From Enterobacter sp. SA187 (lineage in GTDB: Bacteria > Pseudomonadota > Gammaproteobacteria > Enterobacterales > Enterobacteriaceae), in assembly GCF_001888805.2 (NCBI RefSeq), contig NZ_CP019113.1, forward strand, positions 558,001 through 622,000: a stretch of 64,000 nucleotides of DNA, in the 5' to 3' direction. How positions within the stretch are numbered: position 1 is the first letter of the stretch; each line of letters begins with the position of its first letter. Under the pieces are notes generated by a model. It was not told the DNA's origin. It did not search any database and worked only from the letters and a program-made list of their open reading frames with translations. This document shows positions 45,590-54,171 of this stretch, one piece after another. The position numbers and the translations under genes were made by a program.

Positions 45590-46576
45590 ATGTCGCAAAT
45601 AGATTTGCCGCCGGGCTTTGACTTTCAGCAGGCAGGTAAGGATGTCCTGGATATTGAACGTGAAGGCCTGGCACATCTCGATCAGTACATTAATCAGGAC
45701 TTCAGCGAAGCCTGCGAAAAAATGTTCTACTGCGCCGGTAAAATCGTGGTGATGGGCATGGGCAAATCGGGTCATATCGCCCGCAAAATGGCGGCGACTT
45801 TCGCCAGCACCGGCACCCCGTCGTTCTTCGTGCATCCCGGCGAAGCGGCGCACGGCGATCTGGGGATGGTCGCGCCGCAGGATATTGTCATCGCCCTGTC
45901 GAATTCCGGCGAATCCAACGAGATCCTGGCGCTAATCCCGGTATTAAAGCGTTTGCAGGTGCCGCTGATCTGCATGACCAGCCGCCCGGAAAGCAGTATG
46001 GCGCGGGCGGCAGACATTCATTTATGCGTTAAAGTACCGCGCGAAGCCTGCCCGCTGGGGCTGGCACCGACCTCCAGCACCACCGCGGCGCTGGTGATGG
46101 GCGATGCGCTGGCGGTGGCGCTGTTAAAGGCCCGCGGCTTTACGGCGGAAGATTTCGCGCTTTCCCATCCGGGCGGCGCCCTTGGCCGTAAACTGCTGCT
46201 GCGGGTGAATGACATCATGCACACCGGCGATGAGATCCCCCACGTCAGCAAAGACGCCACGCTGCGCGATGCGCTGCTGGAGATCACACGCAAAAATCTG
46301 GGCATGACGGTCATCTGCGACGATTTGATGAAAATCGAAGGTATTTTCACCGACGGCGACTTACGCCGCGTATTCGATATGGGCGCGGATGTCCGCAATC
46401 TCGGCATTGCTGACGTCATGACTCCCGGCGGTATTCGCGTACGTTCCGGGGTGCTGGCGGTCGACGCGCTCAACCTGATGCAGTCCCGCCACATCACCGT
46501 GGTTATGGTTGCCGATGGCGACCAGTTGCTGGGTGTGGTACATATGCATGATCTACTGCGCGCAGGCGTAGTGTAA
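45590..46576 (+). CDS. kdsD: D-arabinose 5-phosphate isomerase KdsD
   Basis: A 328-residue isomerase with an N-terminal SIS domain (VVMGMGKSGHIARKMAATFAS near 50-70, ALSNSGESNE) and two C-terminal CBS domains (about 210-268 and 277-328, DIMHTGDEIPHVS). It makes arabinose-5-phosphate for Kdo synthesis in LPS assembly. The ATG at 45590 follows GGGAAC, 12 bp past yrbG. Confidence 0.97.
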   Translation: MSQIDLPPGFDFQQAGKDVLDIEREGLAHLDQYINQDFSEACEKMFYCAGKIVVMGMGKSGHIARKMAATFASTGTPSFFVHPGEAAHGDLGMVAPQDIVIALSNSGESNEILALIPVLKRLQVPLICMTSRPESSMARAADIHLCVKVPREACPLGLAPTSSTTAALVMGDALAVALLKARGFTAEDFALSHPGGALGRKLLLRVNDIMHTGDEIPHVSKDATLRDALLEITRKNLGMTVICDDLMKIEGIFTDGDLRRVFDMGADVRNLGIADVMTPGGIRVRSGVLAVDALNLMQSRHITVVMVADGDQLLGVVHMHDLLRAGVV

Positions 46577-46590
46577 TAAGGATAAAAAGA

Positions 46591-47157
46591 ATGAGTAACG
46601 CTGGTGCTTCACTTGCAACCTGCTACGGTCCCGTCAGCGCGCAAGTGATGGCAAAGGCGGAGAAAATCCGCCTGCTGATCCTCGACGTGGATGGTGTCAT
46701 GTCGGATGGACTGATTTTTATGGGCAACAACGGCGAAGAGTTAAAGGCGTTTAACGTCCGTGATGGTTATGGCATTCGTTGCGCCCTCACCTCCGGTATT
46801 GAGGTGGCGATAATTACGGGCCGTAAGGCTAAACTGTTAGAAGATCGCTGCGTTACGCTCGGCATTACGCATCTGTATCAGGGGCAGTCCGATAAACGCA
46901 TTGCGTTTAAACAGCTGCTTTCCGATCTGGCGGTATCAGCCGATGAAGTGGCCTATATTGGCGACGATCTCATTGACTGGCCGGTGATGGCGGACGTGGG
47001 TCTGAGCGTGGCGGTCGCTGATGCGCACCCGATGCTGATCCCGCGTGCCGATTACGTGACCTACATTAATGGCGGCCGCGGAGCCGTCCGGGAAGTCTGC
47101 GATCTGCTGTTACTGGCGCAGGGCAAACTTGAAGCAGCCACAGGGCAATCAATATGA
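46591..47157 (+). CDS. kdsC: Kdo-8-phosphate phosphatase KdsC
   Basis: A 188-residue HAD phosphatase of the tetrameric C0 class without a cap. The nucleophile motif is LDVDGVMSDG with Asp32 and Asp34, and motif III/IV is YIGDDLIDWPVM. It releases Kdo from Kdo-8-phosphate. The stop overlaps the lptC start (ATGA), so the two are coupled. Confidence 0.97.
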   Translation: MSNAGASLATCYGPVSAQVMAKAEKIRLLILDVDGVMSDGLIFMGNNGEELKAFNVRDGYGIRCALTSGIEVAIITGRKAKLLEDRCVTLGITHLYQGQSDKRIAFKQLLSDLAVSADEVAYIGDDLIDWPVMADVGLSVAVADAHPMLIPRADYVTYINGGRGAVREVCDLLLLAQGKLEAATGQSI

Positions 47158-47729
47158 GTAAAACCAGACGTTGGGTTATCATTCTGCTGTCGCTGGTAAT
47201 ACTGGTGCTGATTGGCATTAATCTGGCAGACAGAGACGACACAGAGCAGGTGGTGGCAAACACCAATGAGCCGACCTACCGCAGCGAGCACACGGACACG
47301 GTGGTTTACAGCCCGGAAGGGGCGCTGAATTACCGCCTGATCGCGCAGCATGTTGAATATTTTTCCGACCAGGCGCTGTCGTGGTTCACGCAGCCGGTGT
47401 TGACGACTTTCGACAAAGACAAAATTCCTACATGGTCAATTAAGGCAGATAAGGCCAAACTGACCGATGACCGGATGCTTTATCTTTATGGACACGTTGA
47501 GGTCAACGCCCTGACCGCTGATGCTCAACTGCGTAAAATCACCACGGATAACGCCCAGATTAACCTGATCACTCAGGATGTGACGTCAAACGATCTGGTT
47601 ACGTTGTACGGTACGACATTTAATTCCAGCGGCCTGAAAATGCGCGGCAACTTACGCAGCAAAAACGCCGAGCTGATTGAAAAGGTTAGAACCTCATATG
47701 AAATTCAAAACAAACAAACTCAGCCTTAA
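47154..47729 (+). CDS. lptC: LptC, inner-membrane anchor of the LPS transport bridge
   Basis: A 191-residue bitopic protein. One N-terminal membrane helix (about 7-25, VIILLSLVILVLIGINLA) is followed by a periplasmic beta-jellyroll. It receives LPS from LptB2FG and passes it to LptA. It overlaps kdsC by 4 bp and lptA by 32 bp. Confidence 0.97.
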   Translation: MSKTRRWVIILLSLVILVLIGINLADRDDTEQVVANTNEPTYRSEHTDTVVYSPEGALNYRLIAQHVEYFSDQALSWFTQPVLTTFDKDKIPTWSIKADKAKLTDDRMLYLYGHVEVNALTADAQLRKITTDNAQINLITQDVTSNDLVTLYGTTFNSSGLKMRGNLRSKNAELIEKVRTSYEIQNKQTQP

Positions 47730-48252
47730 CCTTATGCTTGCCAGTACGCTTCTGGCCGCCAGCATTCCCGCGTTTGCGCTGACCGGTGATACCGATCAGC
47801 CCATTCACATTGAATCCGATCAGCAATCGTTAGACATGCAGGGCAACGTCGTGACCTTCACCGGCAACGTTGTCGTCACCCAGGGCACCATCAAAATCAA
47901 TGCCGATAAAGTGGTGGTGACGCGTCCCGGCGGCGAAGAAGGTAAAGAAGTGATTGACGGCTTCGGCAAGCCAGCCACTTTCTACCAGATGCAGGATAGC
48001 GGCAAGCCGGTAAAAGGCCATGCCTCTCAGTTGCACTATGAACTGCAAAATGACTTCGTGGTGCTGACCGGCGATGCCTTCCTTGAGCAGCTCGACAGCA
48101 ACATCAAAGGCGACAAAATTACCTATCTGGTGAAAGAGCAGAAAATGCAGGCTTACAGCGAGAAAGGTAAGCGCGTCACCACCGTTCTGGTGCCGTCGCA
48201 ACTGCAGGACAAAAGCGCAACCCCGGCTCCGGCACAAAAAAAGAGTAACTGA
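47698..48252 (+). CDS. lptA: LptA, periplasmic LPS transport bridge protein
   Basis: A 184-residue protein. A signal peptide runs to about residue 27 (SIPAFA|LTGD), followed by an OstA/LptA beta-jellyroll (IHIESDQQSLDMQGN, then VVTFTGNVVVTQGTIKI). It polymerises into the bridge that carries LPS across the periplasm. The ATG at 47698 lies 32 bp inside lptC. The tail after LQDKS is short and Ala/Pro/Lys-rich. Confidence 0.97.
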   Translation: MKFKTNKLSLNLMLASTLLAASIPAFALTGDTDQPIHIESDQQSLDMQGNVVTFTGNVVVTQGTIKINADKVVVTRPGGEEGKEVIDGFGKPATFYQMQDSGKPVKGHASQLHYELQNDFVVLTGDAFLEQLDSNIKGDKITYLVKEQKMQAYSEKGKRVTTVLVPSQLQDKSATPAPAQKKSN

Positions 48253-48258
48253 TCCGTT

Positions 48259-48984
48259 ATGGCAACTTTAACTGCAAAAAATCTCGCTAAAGCTTACAAA
48301 GGCCGCCGCGTGGTGGAAGACGTCAGCCTCACCGTTAAATCCGGTGAAATTGTCGGTCTGTTAGGCCCTAACGGGGCGGGTAAAACCACCACCTTTTACA
48401 TGGTGGTAGGCATCGTGCCGCGCGATGCGGGCAACATTATCATTGATGATGAAGACATCAGTCTGCTGCCGCTGCACGCCCGCGCTCGTCGCGGCATCGG
48501 CTATCTGCCGCAGGAAGCGTCGATTTTCCGTCGTCTGAGCGTGTTCGATAACCTGATGGCGGTGCTGCAAATCCGTGACGATCTGACCTCGCAACAGCGT
48601 GAAGATCGCGCCAATGAGCTGATGGAAGAGTTCCACATTGAACACCTGCGCGATAACCTCGGCCAGGCGTTGTCAGGCGGTGAACGCCGCCGTGTGGAAA
48701 TCGCCCGCGCGCTGGCCGCGGATCCGAAATTTATTCTGCTGGATGAACCTTTTGCGGGCGTGGATCCAATTTCGGTTATCGACATCAAACGTATTATCGA
48801 GCACCTGCGCGACAGCGGCCTCGGTGTGCTGATTACCGACCATAACGTCCGCGAAACCCTGGCCGTGTGTGAGCGGGCTTATATCGTCAGCCAGGGGCAC
48901 CTGATTGCCCATGGTACGCCGCAGCAAATCCTTGAAGACGAACAGGTTAAGCGCGTATATCTTGGGGAAGGCTTCAGACTCTGA
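48259..48984 (+). CDS. lptB: LptB, ATPase of the LPS extractor
   Basis: A 241-residue ABC ATPase. Walker A GPNGAGKT is at 36-43, the signature is LSGGERRRVEIARAL, Walker B is FILLDEPFAG and the H-loop TDHNVRETL. A homodimer powers LptFG to extract LPS. It is 6 bp after lptA and 47 bp before rpoN. Confidence 0.98.
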   Translation: MATLTAKNLAKAYKGRRVVEDVSLTVKSGEIVGLLGPNGAGKTTTFYMVVGIVPRDAGNIIIDDEDISLLPLHARARRGIGYLPQEASIFRRLSVFDNLMAVLQIRDDLTSQQREDRANELMEEFHIEHLRDNLGQALSGGERRRVEIARALAADPKFILLDEPFAGVDPISVIDIKRIIEHLRDSGLGVLITDHNVRETLAVCERAYIVSQGHLIAHGTPQQILEDEQVKRVYLGEGFRL

Positions 48985-49031
48985 TAGGGTAGAGAAAATA
49001 AAGGGTTTAAGCGGAGAAGACTGCTCTGAAT

Positions 49032-50465
49032 ATGAAGCAAGGTTTGCAATTACGGCTCAGCCAACAACTGGCCATGACGCCACAATTGCAGCAGGCCATC
49101 CGTCTGTTGCAATTGTCTACGCTGGAACTTCAGCAAGAGCTTCAGCTGGCGCTGGAAAGCAACCCGTTGCTGGAGCAAACCGATCTTCACGATGAGATAG
49201 ACGCCCAACCGACACAGGACACCGAAAACCTGGACGCCGTCGACGCCCTTGAACAGAAAGAGATGCCCGACGAGCTGCCGCTGGATGCCAGCTGGGACGA
49301 GATCTACACCGCCGGTACGCCTTCGGGTAACGGTGTCGATTATCAGGATGATGAACTGCCGGTTTATCAGGGTGAAACCACCCAGTCCCTGCAGGATTAC
49401 CTGATGTGGCAGGTGGAACTGACCCCCTTCTCGGATACCGATCGCGCCATTGCCACCTCCATCGTCGACGCCGTTGATGACACCGGTTATCTCACCGTCT
49501 CGCTGGACGATATTCTTGAAAGCATGGGCGATGAGGAGATCGGGCTGGATGAGGTCGAGGCGGTGCTCAAGCGCGTACAGCGTTTTGATCCGATCGGCGT
49601 TGCCGCCCGCGATCTGCGTGACTGCCTGCTGATCCAGCTGTCGCAATTTAGCAAAGACACGCCCTGGCGCGACGAAGCGCAGTTGATCATCAGCGATCAT
49701 CTTGATCTGCTGGCGAACCATGATTTCCGATCTCTGATGCGCGTAACGCGGCTGAAAGAAGATGTGCTAAAAGAAGCCGTCAATCTGATCCAGTCGCTCG
49801 ATCCGCGACCCGGCCAGTCGATCCAGACGGGCGAACCCGAATATGTTATCCCTGACGTGCTGGTACGTAAGCATCAGGGGCGCTGGACTGTCGAGCTTAA
49901 TTCCGACAGCATTCCCCGCCTGCAAATCAATCAGCACTATGCCGCCATGTGCGGCGGATCGCGTAATGACGCGGACAGCCAGTTTATCCGCAGTAATTTG
50001 CAGGATGCCAAATGGCTGATCAAAAGTCTGGAAAGCCGTAACGACACGCTGCTGCGCGTCAGCCGCTGTATCGTTGAGCAGCAGCAGGCCTTTTTTGATA
50101 AAGGCGAAGAATATATGAAACCGATGGTGCTGGCCGACATTGCCCAGGCCGTCGAGATGCACGAATCGACCATTTCACGTGTGACTACCCAGAAGTACCT
50201 GCACAGCCCACGGGGCATTTTTGAGCTCAAATATTTCTTCTCCAGCCATGTGAATACCGACAGCGGCGGCGAAGCATCGTCCACCGCCATTCGCGCGCTG
50301 GTGAAGAAACTGATAGCCGCAGAAAACCCTGCGAAACCACTGAGTGACAGTAAGCTAACTACCCTGCTGTCCGACCAGGGTATCATGGTAGCGCGCCGCA
50401 CTGTTGCGAAGTATCGAGAGTCTTTATCCATTCCGCCGTCTAACCAGCGTAAACAGCTGGTCTGA
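49032..50465 (+). CDS. rpoN: RNA polymerase sigma-54 factor
   Basis: A 477-residue sigma-54. Region I is Gln/Leu-rich (MKQGLQLRLSQQLAMTPQLQ at the start), region II is acidic (about 50-120), and region III holds the core-binding domain, a helix-turn-helix (IAQAVEMHESTISRVT) and the RpoN box ARRTVAKYRE. It directs transcription of nitrogen and other genes with bEBP activators. hpf, ptsN, rapZ and npr follow. Confidence 0.98.
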   Translation: MKQGLQLRLSQQLAMTPQLQQAIRLLQLSTLELQQELQLALESNPLLEQTDLHDEIDAQPTQDTENLDAVDALEQKEMPDELPLDASWDEIYTAGTPSGNGVDYQDDELPVYQGETTQSLQDYLMWQVELTPFSDTDRAIATSIVDAVDDTGYLTVSLDDILESMGDEEIGLDEVEAVLKRVQRFDPIGVAARDLRDCLLIQLSQFSKDTPWRDEAQLIISDHLDLLANHDFRSLMRVTRLKEDVLKEAVNLIQSLDPRPGQSIQTGEPEYVIPDVLVRKHQGRWTVELNSDSIPRLQINQHYAAMCGGSRNDADSQFIRSNLQDAKWLIKSLESRNDTLLRVSRCIVEQQQAFFDKGEEYMKPMVLADIAQAVEMHESTISRVTTQKYLHSPRGIFELKYFFSSHVNTDSGGEASSTAIRALVKKLIAAENPAKPLSDSKLTTLLSDQGIMVARRTVAKYRESLSIPPSNQRKQLV

Positions 50466-50487
50466 CTCAACCGATAAGGAAGACACT

Positions 50488-50775
50488 ATGCAGCTCAATA
50501 TCACAGGACATAACGTCGAGATTACTGAGCCCTTGCGCGAATTTTTACAGACAAAATTTGCCAAGCTGGAGCAATTTTTTGACAGGATCAATCAGGTCTA
50601 CATTGTTCTGAAGGTGGAAAAGGTGACGCATATCGCCGACGCCACCCTGCATGTCAACGGCGGAGAGATCCACGCCAGTGCGGAAGGGCAGGATATGTAT
50701 GCCGCCATTGATGGTTTAATTGATAAACTTTCACGGCAGCTCACTAAACATAAAGATAAACTGAAACAACACTAA
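50488..50775 (+). CDS. hpf: Ribosome hibernation-promoting factor HPF (short form)
   Basis: A 95-residue short HPF, the E. coli length, with LNITGHNVEITEPLREF at the start and EGQDMYAAIDGLIDKL near the end. It promotes 100S ribosome dimers in stationary phase. I chose the ATG at 50488, 22 bp after rpoN and preceded by AAGGAAG; an open frame extending into rpoN is not used. Confidence 0.96.
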   Translation: MQLNITGHNVEITEPLREFLQTKFAKLEQFFDRINQVYIVLKVEKVTHIADATLHVNGGEIHASAEGQDMYAAIDGLIDKLSRQLTKHKDKLKQH

Positions 50776-50803
50776 TTGTCCGGGCAGTTAACGGGTGCAG
50801 GAC

Positions 50804-50833
50804 GGCCTGTTGTGAGACACAACGGGCCCTTTG
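50804..50833 (+). terminator. Hairpin between hpf and ptsN
   Basis: GGCCTGTTGT-GAGAC-ACAACGGGCC (one G-U pair) is followed by CUUUGU. It lies 28 bp after hpf and about 25 bp before ptsN. The U-tract is poor, so it may modulate rather than end transcription. Confidence 0.5.
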
Positions 50834-50857
50834 TACCGTTAGCGCTTAGGTGAAATT

Positions 50858-51349
50858 ATGATGAACAACGATTCAGCTCTTCAATTGAGCAATGTCCTTA
50901 ACCAGGAATGTACCCGCAGCGGCGTTCACTGCCAGAGCAAAAAACGTGCGCTGGAAATCATCAGTGAACTGGCCGCCAAACAGCTAAGCTTACCGCCGCA
51001 GGTGGTATTCGAGGCGATTTTGACGCGTGAGAAAATGGGCAGCACCGGTATCGGCAACGGTATCGCGATCCCCCACGGTAAGCTGGAGGAAGATACGCTG
51101 CGCGCTGTGGGCGTCTTTGTGCAGCTGGAAACGCCGATCGCCTTTGATGCTATCGACAACCAGCCGGTGGATTTGCTGTTTGCGCTGCTGGTGCCGGCCG
51201 ACCAGACCAAAACGCATCTGCATACGCTCTCTTTAGTCGCCCGCCGCCTGGCGGATAAAACCATTTGTCGCCGTCTGCGCAGCGCGCAAAGCGATGAAGA
51301 ACTTTATCAAATCATCACGGAAACAGAAGGCTCCCGGGATGATGCTTAA
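50858..51349 (+). CDS. ptsN: PtsN, EIIA-Ntr of the nitrogen phosphotransferase system
   Basis: A 163-residue EIIA(Ntr). The phosphorylated histidine is His73 in GIAIPHGKLEE. It receives phosphate from NPr and regulates potassium transport, KdpD and other targets. The core from HCQSKKRALEIISELAAKQ onward is almost invariant; differences from E. coli are at both ends. rapZ starts 45 bp downstream. Confidence 0.97.
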   Translation: MMNNDSALQLSNVLNQECTRSGVHCQSKKRALEIISELAAKQLSLPPQVVFEAILTREKMGSTGIGNGIAIPHGKLEEDTLRAVGVFVQLETPIAFDAIDNQPVDLLFALLVPADQTKTHLHTLSLVARRLADKTICRRLRSAQSDEELYQIITETEGSRDDA

Positions 51350-51394
51350 CCAGGAAATGGCCTTCGTCTTTGTTGTCCGGAGGAGAAAGGGTAC

Positions 51395-52249
51395 ATGGTA
51401 CTGATGATCGTCAGTGGTCGTTCGGGATCGGGGAAATCTGTCGCCCTGCGAGCGCTGGAAGACATGGGCTTCTACTGCGTCGATAACCTGCCCGTCGTGC
51501 TGCTGCCAGAACTGGCGCGCTCGCTTGCTGACCGTCAGATTTCGGCGGCGGTGAGCATTGATGTGCGTAATATGCCGGAATCGCCGGAGATCTTCGAACA
51601 GGCGATGAACAACCTGCCCGATGCGTTTTCTCCGCAACTGCTGTTTCTTGATGCCGACCGCAATACGCTGATCCGTCGTTACAGCGATACCCGTCGTCTG
51701 CATCCGCTGTCCAGTAAAAACCTGTCGCTGGAAAGCGCCATCGACGAAGAGAGCGATCTGCTGGAGCCGCTGCGCTCCCGCGCCGATCTGATCGTCGATA
51801 CCTCGGAAATGTCGGTGCACGAACTGGCCGAAATGCTGCGTACGCGTCTGCTGGGCAAACGCGAGCGTGAGCTGACGATGGTCTTTGAGTCCTTTGGCTT
51901 CAAGCACGGCATTCCTATTGATGCTGACTACGTGTTTGATGTGCGCTTTCTGCCGAACCCGCACTGGGATCCCAAACTGCGTCCGATGACCGGCCTGGAT
52001 AAGCCCGTGGCGGCGTTTCTCGATCGCCATACTGAAGTGCATAACTTTATCTATCAGACGCGCAGCTATCTGGAACTGTGGTTGCCGATGCTGGAAACCA
52101 ATAACCGCAGCTACCTAACGGTTGCCATTGGTTGTACCGGCGGCAAGCACCGTTCGGTGTATATCGCTGAACAGCTGGCGGATTACTTCCGTTCGCGCGG
52201 CAAAAATGTGCAATCCCGCCATCGTACGCTGGAAAAACGCAAATCATGA
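51395..52249 (+). CDS. rapZ: RapZ, adaptor for GlmZ sRNA decay
   Basis: A 284-residue P-loop protein. Walker A GRSGSGKS is at 8-15. The C-terminal RNA-binding domain (about 155-284) contains GCTGGKHRSVYIAEQLADY. RapZ binds glucosamine-6-phosphate and presents GlmZ to RNase E, tuning glmS. It overlaps npr by 4 bp (ATGA). Confidence 0.97.
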   Translation: MVLMIVSGRSGSGKSVALRALEDMGFYCVDNLPVVLLPELARSLADRQISAAVSIDVRNMPESPEIFEQAMNNLPDAFSPQLLFLDADRNTLIRRYSDTRRLHPLSSKNLSLESAIDEESDLLEPLRSRADLIVDTSEMSVHELAEMLRTRLLGKRERELTMVFESFGFKHGIPIDADYVFDVRFLPNPHWDPKLRPMTGLDKPVAAFLDRHTEVHNFIYQTRSYLELWLPMLETNNRSYLTVAIGCTGGKHRSVYIAEQLADYFRSRGKNVQSRHRTLEKRKS

Positions 52250-52518
52250 CCGTAAAGCAAACCGTTGAAATCACTAACAAGCTGGGCATGCACGCCCGCC
52301 CGGCGATGAAACTGTTTGAACTGATGCAGGGCTTCGACGCAGAAGTTCTGCTGCGCAATGAAGAAGGGACAGAAGCAGAAGCGAACAGCGTGATCGCGCT
52401 GCTGATGCTGGATTCGGCGAAAGGCCGTCAGATTGAGATCGAAGCCACCGGCCCGCAGGAAGAAGAGGCGCTGGCGGCGGTGATCGCGCTGTTTAATGCC
52501 GGGTTTGACGAAGACTGA
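52246..52518 (+). CDS. npr: NPr, HPr-like carrier of the nitrogen PTS
   Basis: A 90-residue HPr-family protein. The active histidine is His16 in NKLGMHARPAMK. It transfers phosphate from EI-Ntr to PtsN. It overlaps rapZ by 4 bp and closes the rpoN cluster. In K-12 yrbL follows; here mtgA, in the opposite direction, is 33 bp away. Confidence 0.97.
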   Translation: MTVKQTVEITNKLGMHARPAMKLFELMQGFDAEVLLRNEEGTEAEANSVIALLMLDSAKGRQIEIEATGPQEEEALAAVIALFNAGFDED

Positions 52519-52522
52519 TAAG

Positions 52523-52548
52523 TCCCCCCGCCTTGCCGGAGAGGGGGA
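52523..52548. terminator. Possible terminator between npr and mtgA
   Basis: TCCCC and GGGGA arms enclose an imperfect GC-rich stem in the 33-bp gap between two convergent genes. U-tracts are poor, so the call is positional. Confidence 0.4.
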
Positions 52549-52551
52549 AGA

Positions 52552-53283
52552 TTACTGATACAGTCCCTGGTCGCGCATAAAGCCTTCACCGCCCAGCTGA
52601 CGCATCTGACGCATGATCCACGCCTGTCGACTGTGCACGTAACCTGAGGGCGCATCAGCCTTAAAGCGCAGCGGATTGGGCAGCACAGCCGCCAGCAGCG
52701 CGGCTTCCGACATCGTCAGACGGCTAGCTGGCTTATGAAAATAACGTTGTGCCGCCGCTTCAACGCCAAACACTCCGTCGCCAAACTCCGCAATATTCAG
52801 GTAAACCGTCAGGATGCGGCGTTTACTCCATACCGTTTCCATGCCCAGGGTTAAGCCCGCTTCCAGCCCTTTACGCAGCCAGCTCCGCCCGTCCCACAGA
52901 AACAGATTCTTTGCCGTCTGTTGGGAAAGGGTCGACGCGCCGCGAATGCGGTTCTCGTTACGTTCGTTGTGGGAGATGGCTTTTTCGATGGCGGCCACGT
53001 CAAAACCCCAGTGTTCAGGGAATTTCTGATCTTCCGCGGCGATCACCGCCAGCCCCATCCACGGCGAAATATCGTCCATGCCGACCCAGTCAGAATGGGC
53101 AACGTAGCCGAAATTTCCGCTCAGCCAGGCCGAAAGCTGGCGCTCCGCCATTACCGCGGAAAACGGCACCGGCATGAAGGAAAACAGCGCGATGCCGCCG
53201 CCCCAGAACAGGATCAGCACCAGCAGGATCCTCCATAGCCAGGATTTTAACGTCGCCATCAGCGGAGCGCGTCGCCGTTTCAT
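52552..53283 (-). CDS. mtgA: Monofunctional peptidoglycan glycosyltransferase MtgA
   Basis: A 243-residue GT51 enzyme. It has a cytoplasmic basic start (MKRRR), one membrane helix (about 13-35) and the catalytic motif IAAEDQKFPEHWGFD, then RIRGASTLSQQTAKNLFLW. It polymerises lipid II without a transpeptidase domain. The start overlaps elbB by 4 bp. Confidence 0.97.
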   Translation of the reverse strand: MKRRRAPLMATLKSWLWRILLVLILFWGGGIALFSFMPVPFSAVMAERQLSAWLSGNFGYVAHSDWVGMDDISPWMGLAVIAAEDQKFPEHWGFDVAAIEKAISHNERNENRIRGASTLSQQTAKNLFLWDGRSWLRKGLEAGLTLGMETVWSKRRILTVYLNIAEFGDGVFGVEAAAQRYFHKPASRLTMSEAALLAAVLPNPLRFKADAPSGYVHSRQAWIMRQMRQLGGEGFMRDQGLYQ

Positions 53284-53933
53284 TCCGCGAGAACCAGCAC
53301 GCGGGCAACCAGCTTATCGATGCCGGTTGCCGCTTCCGCGATATTCTGCGCCAGCATATAAGCCGGGGTAGTCACCACTTTATTGTCTTCATCCACAACA
53401 ATATCATCCACCGGACAGGGAACATGTTCCGCGCCCATCTCTTCCAGCAACTCAGCTGTGTCAATGTCCGTGCCGATAGTCAGACGCAGCGGGAAGTCGA
53501 AAATCTTTGGCAGCATTGCCGGCGCGATACAGATAAAGCCCAGCGGTTTGCCCGCCGCATGTATCGCCAGCGCCAGACGTTTCAGATCGGGGTCGACGGT
53601 GCATTCCGCCCCCTGGCTGGCAAAATTACTCAGGTTTTTCGCCGCGCCAAAACCGCCAGGTACGATCAGCGCATCCAGCGTATCAGCGGACGCCAGGGCT
53701 AACGGCTGAATGGCGCCGCGGGCAATACGCGCCGCTTCGATCAGCACATTGCGGCTGTCCGCCATAGATTCACCAGTCAAATGATTCACCACATCGCTTT
53801 GACTTTTATCCGGCGCAAAACAAACGGCTTCGGCACCGTTTCGGGCGATCGCCAGCAGAGAAAGTACGGCTTCGTGGATCTCTGATCCGTCGTTAACTCC
53901 GCATCCGCTAAGGACAATACCTACTTTTTTCAT
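53280..53933 (-). CDS. elbB: ElbB (glyoxalase 3-like), DJ-1/PfpI superfamily protein
   Basis: A 217-residue protein of the class I glutamine-amidotransferase-like/ES1 group, with ALIVPGGFGAAKNLSNFA and the nucleophile-elbow-like GFICIAPAMLPKIF. A weak glyoxalase activity and an isoprenoid link were reported for E. coli ElbB; function is uncertain. I chose the ATG at 53933 (MKKVGIVLSG), 9 nt after AAAGG; an ATG three codons upstream directly abuts that sequence. Confidence 0.92.
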   Translation of the reverse strand: MKKVGIVLSGCGVNDGSEIHEAVLSLLAIARNGAEAVCFAPDKSQSDVVNHLTGESMADSRNVLIEAARIARGAIQPLALASADTLDALIVPGGFGAAKNLSNFASQGAECTVDPDLKRLALAIHAAGKPLGFICIAPAMLPKIFDFPLRLTIGTDIDTAELLEEMGAEHVPCPVDDIVVDEDNKVVTTPAYMLAQNIAEAATGIDKLVARVLVLAE

Positions 53934-54017
53934 GCTGCTCATCCTTTCTGGCAATAGGCTGAATTTTATTAATTATTGTGATAACAACGCTGTGCTTCAC
54001 ACATTTAACTGATTCAC

Positions 54018-54046
54018 GTAACAAATGATTCAAGTTTTGGTATCTT
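54018..54046 (+). promoter_or_regulatory. arcZ promoter
   Basis: GTAACA (54018-54023), 17-bp spacer, TATCTT (54041-54046). Transcription would start near 54051. In E. coli arcZ is repressed by ArcA; I did not identify an ArcA site by eye. Confidence 0.45.
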
Positions 54047-54050
54047 AAGT

Positions 54051-54171
54051 GCCAACTTTTCTCATGTCTCGCCGTGCCCGTTCAACTACAAAATCACAAT
54101 CCCGGCGCAGCCACGGTTCCCTGGTGTTGGCGCAGTATTCGCGCACCCCGGTTTATCCGGGGTTATTTTTT
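54051..54171 (+). ncRNA. arcZ: ArcZ (RyhA/SraH) Hfq-dependent sRNA
   Basis: The 3' half, 54114-54171, matches E. coli ArcZ closely: the seed-bearing TTCCCTGGTGTTGGCGCAGT block, then GCGCACCCCGG and the terminator CCCCGG-TTTAT-CCGGGG with a U-rich tail. The 5' half is divergent, as expected because ArcZ is processed to its 3' part. It lies between elbB and arcB on the strand opposite to both, as in E. coli, where it activates rpoS. Its U-tract runs over the arcB stop codon. The 5' end is inferred from the -10. Confidence 0.88.
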
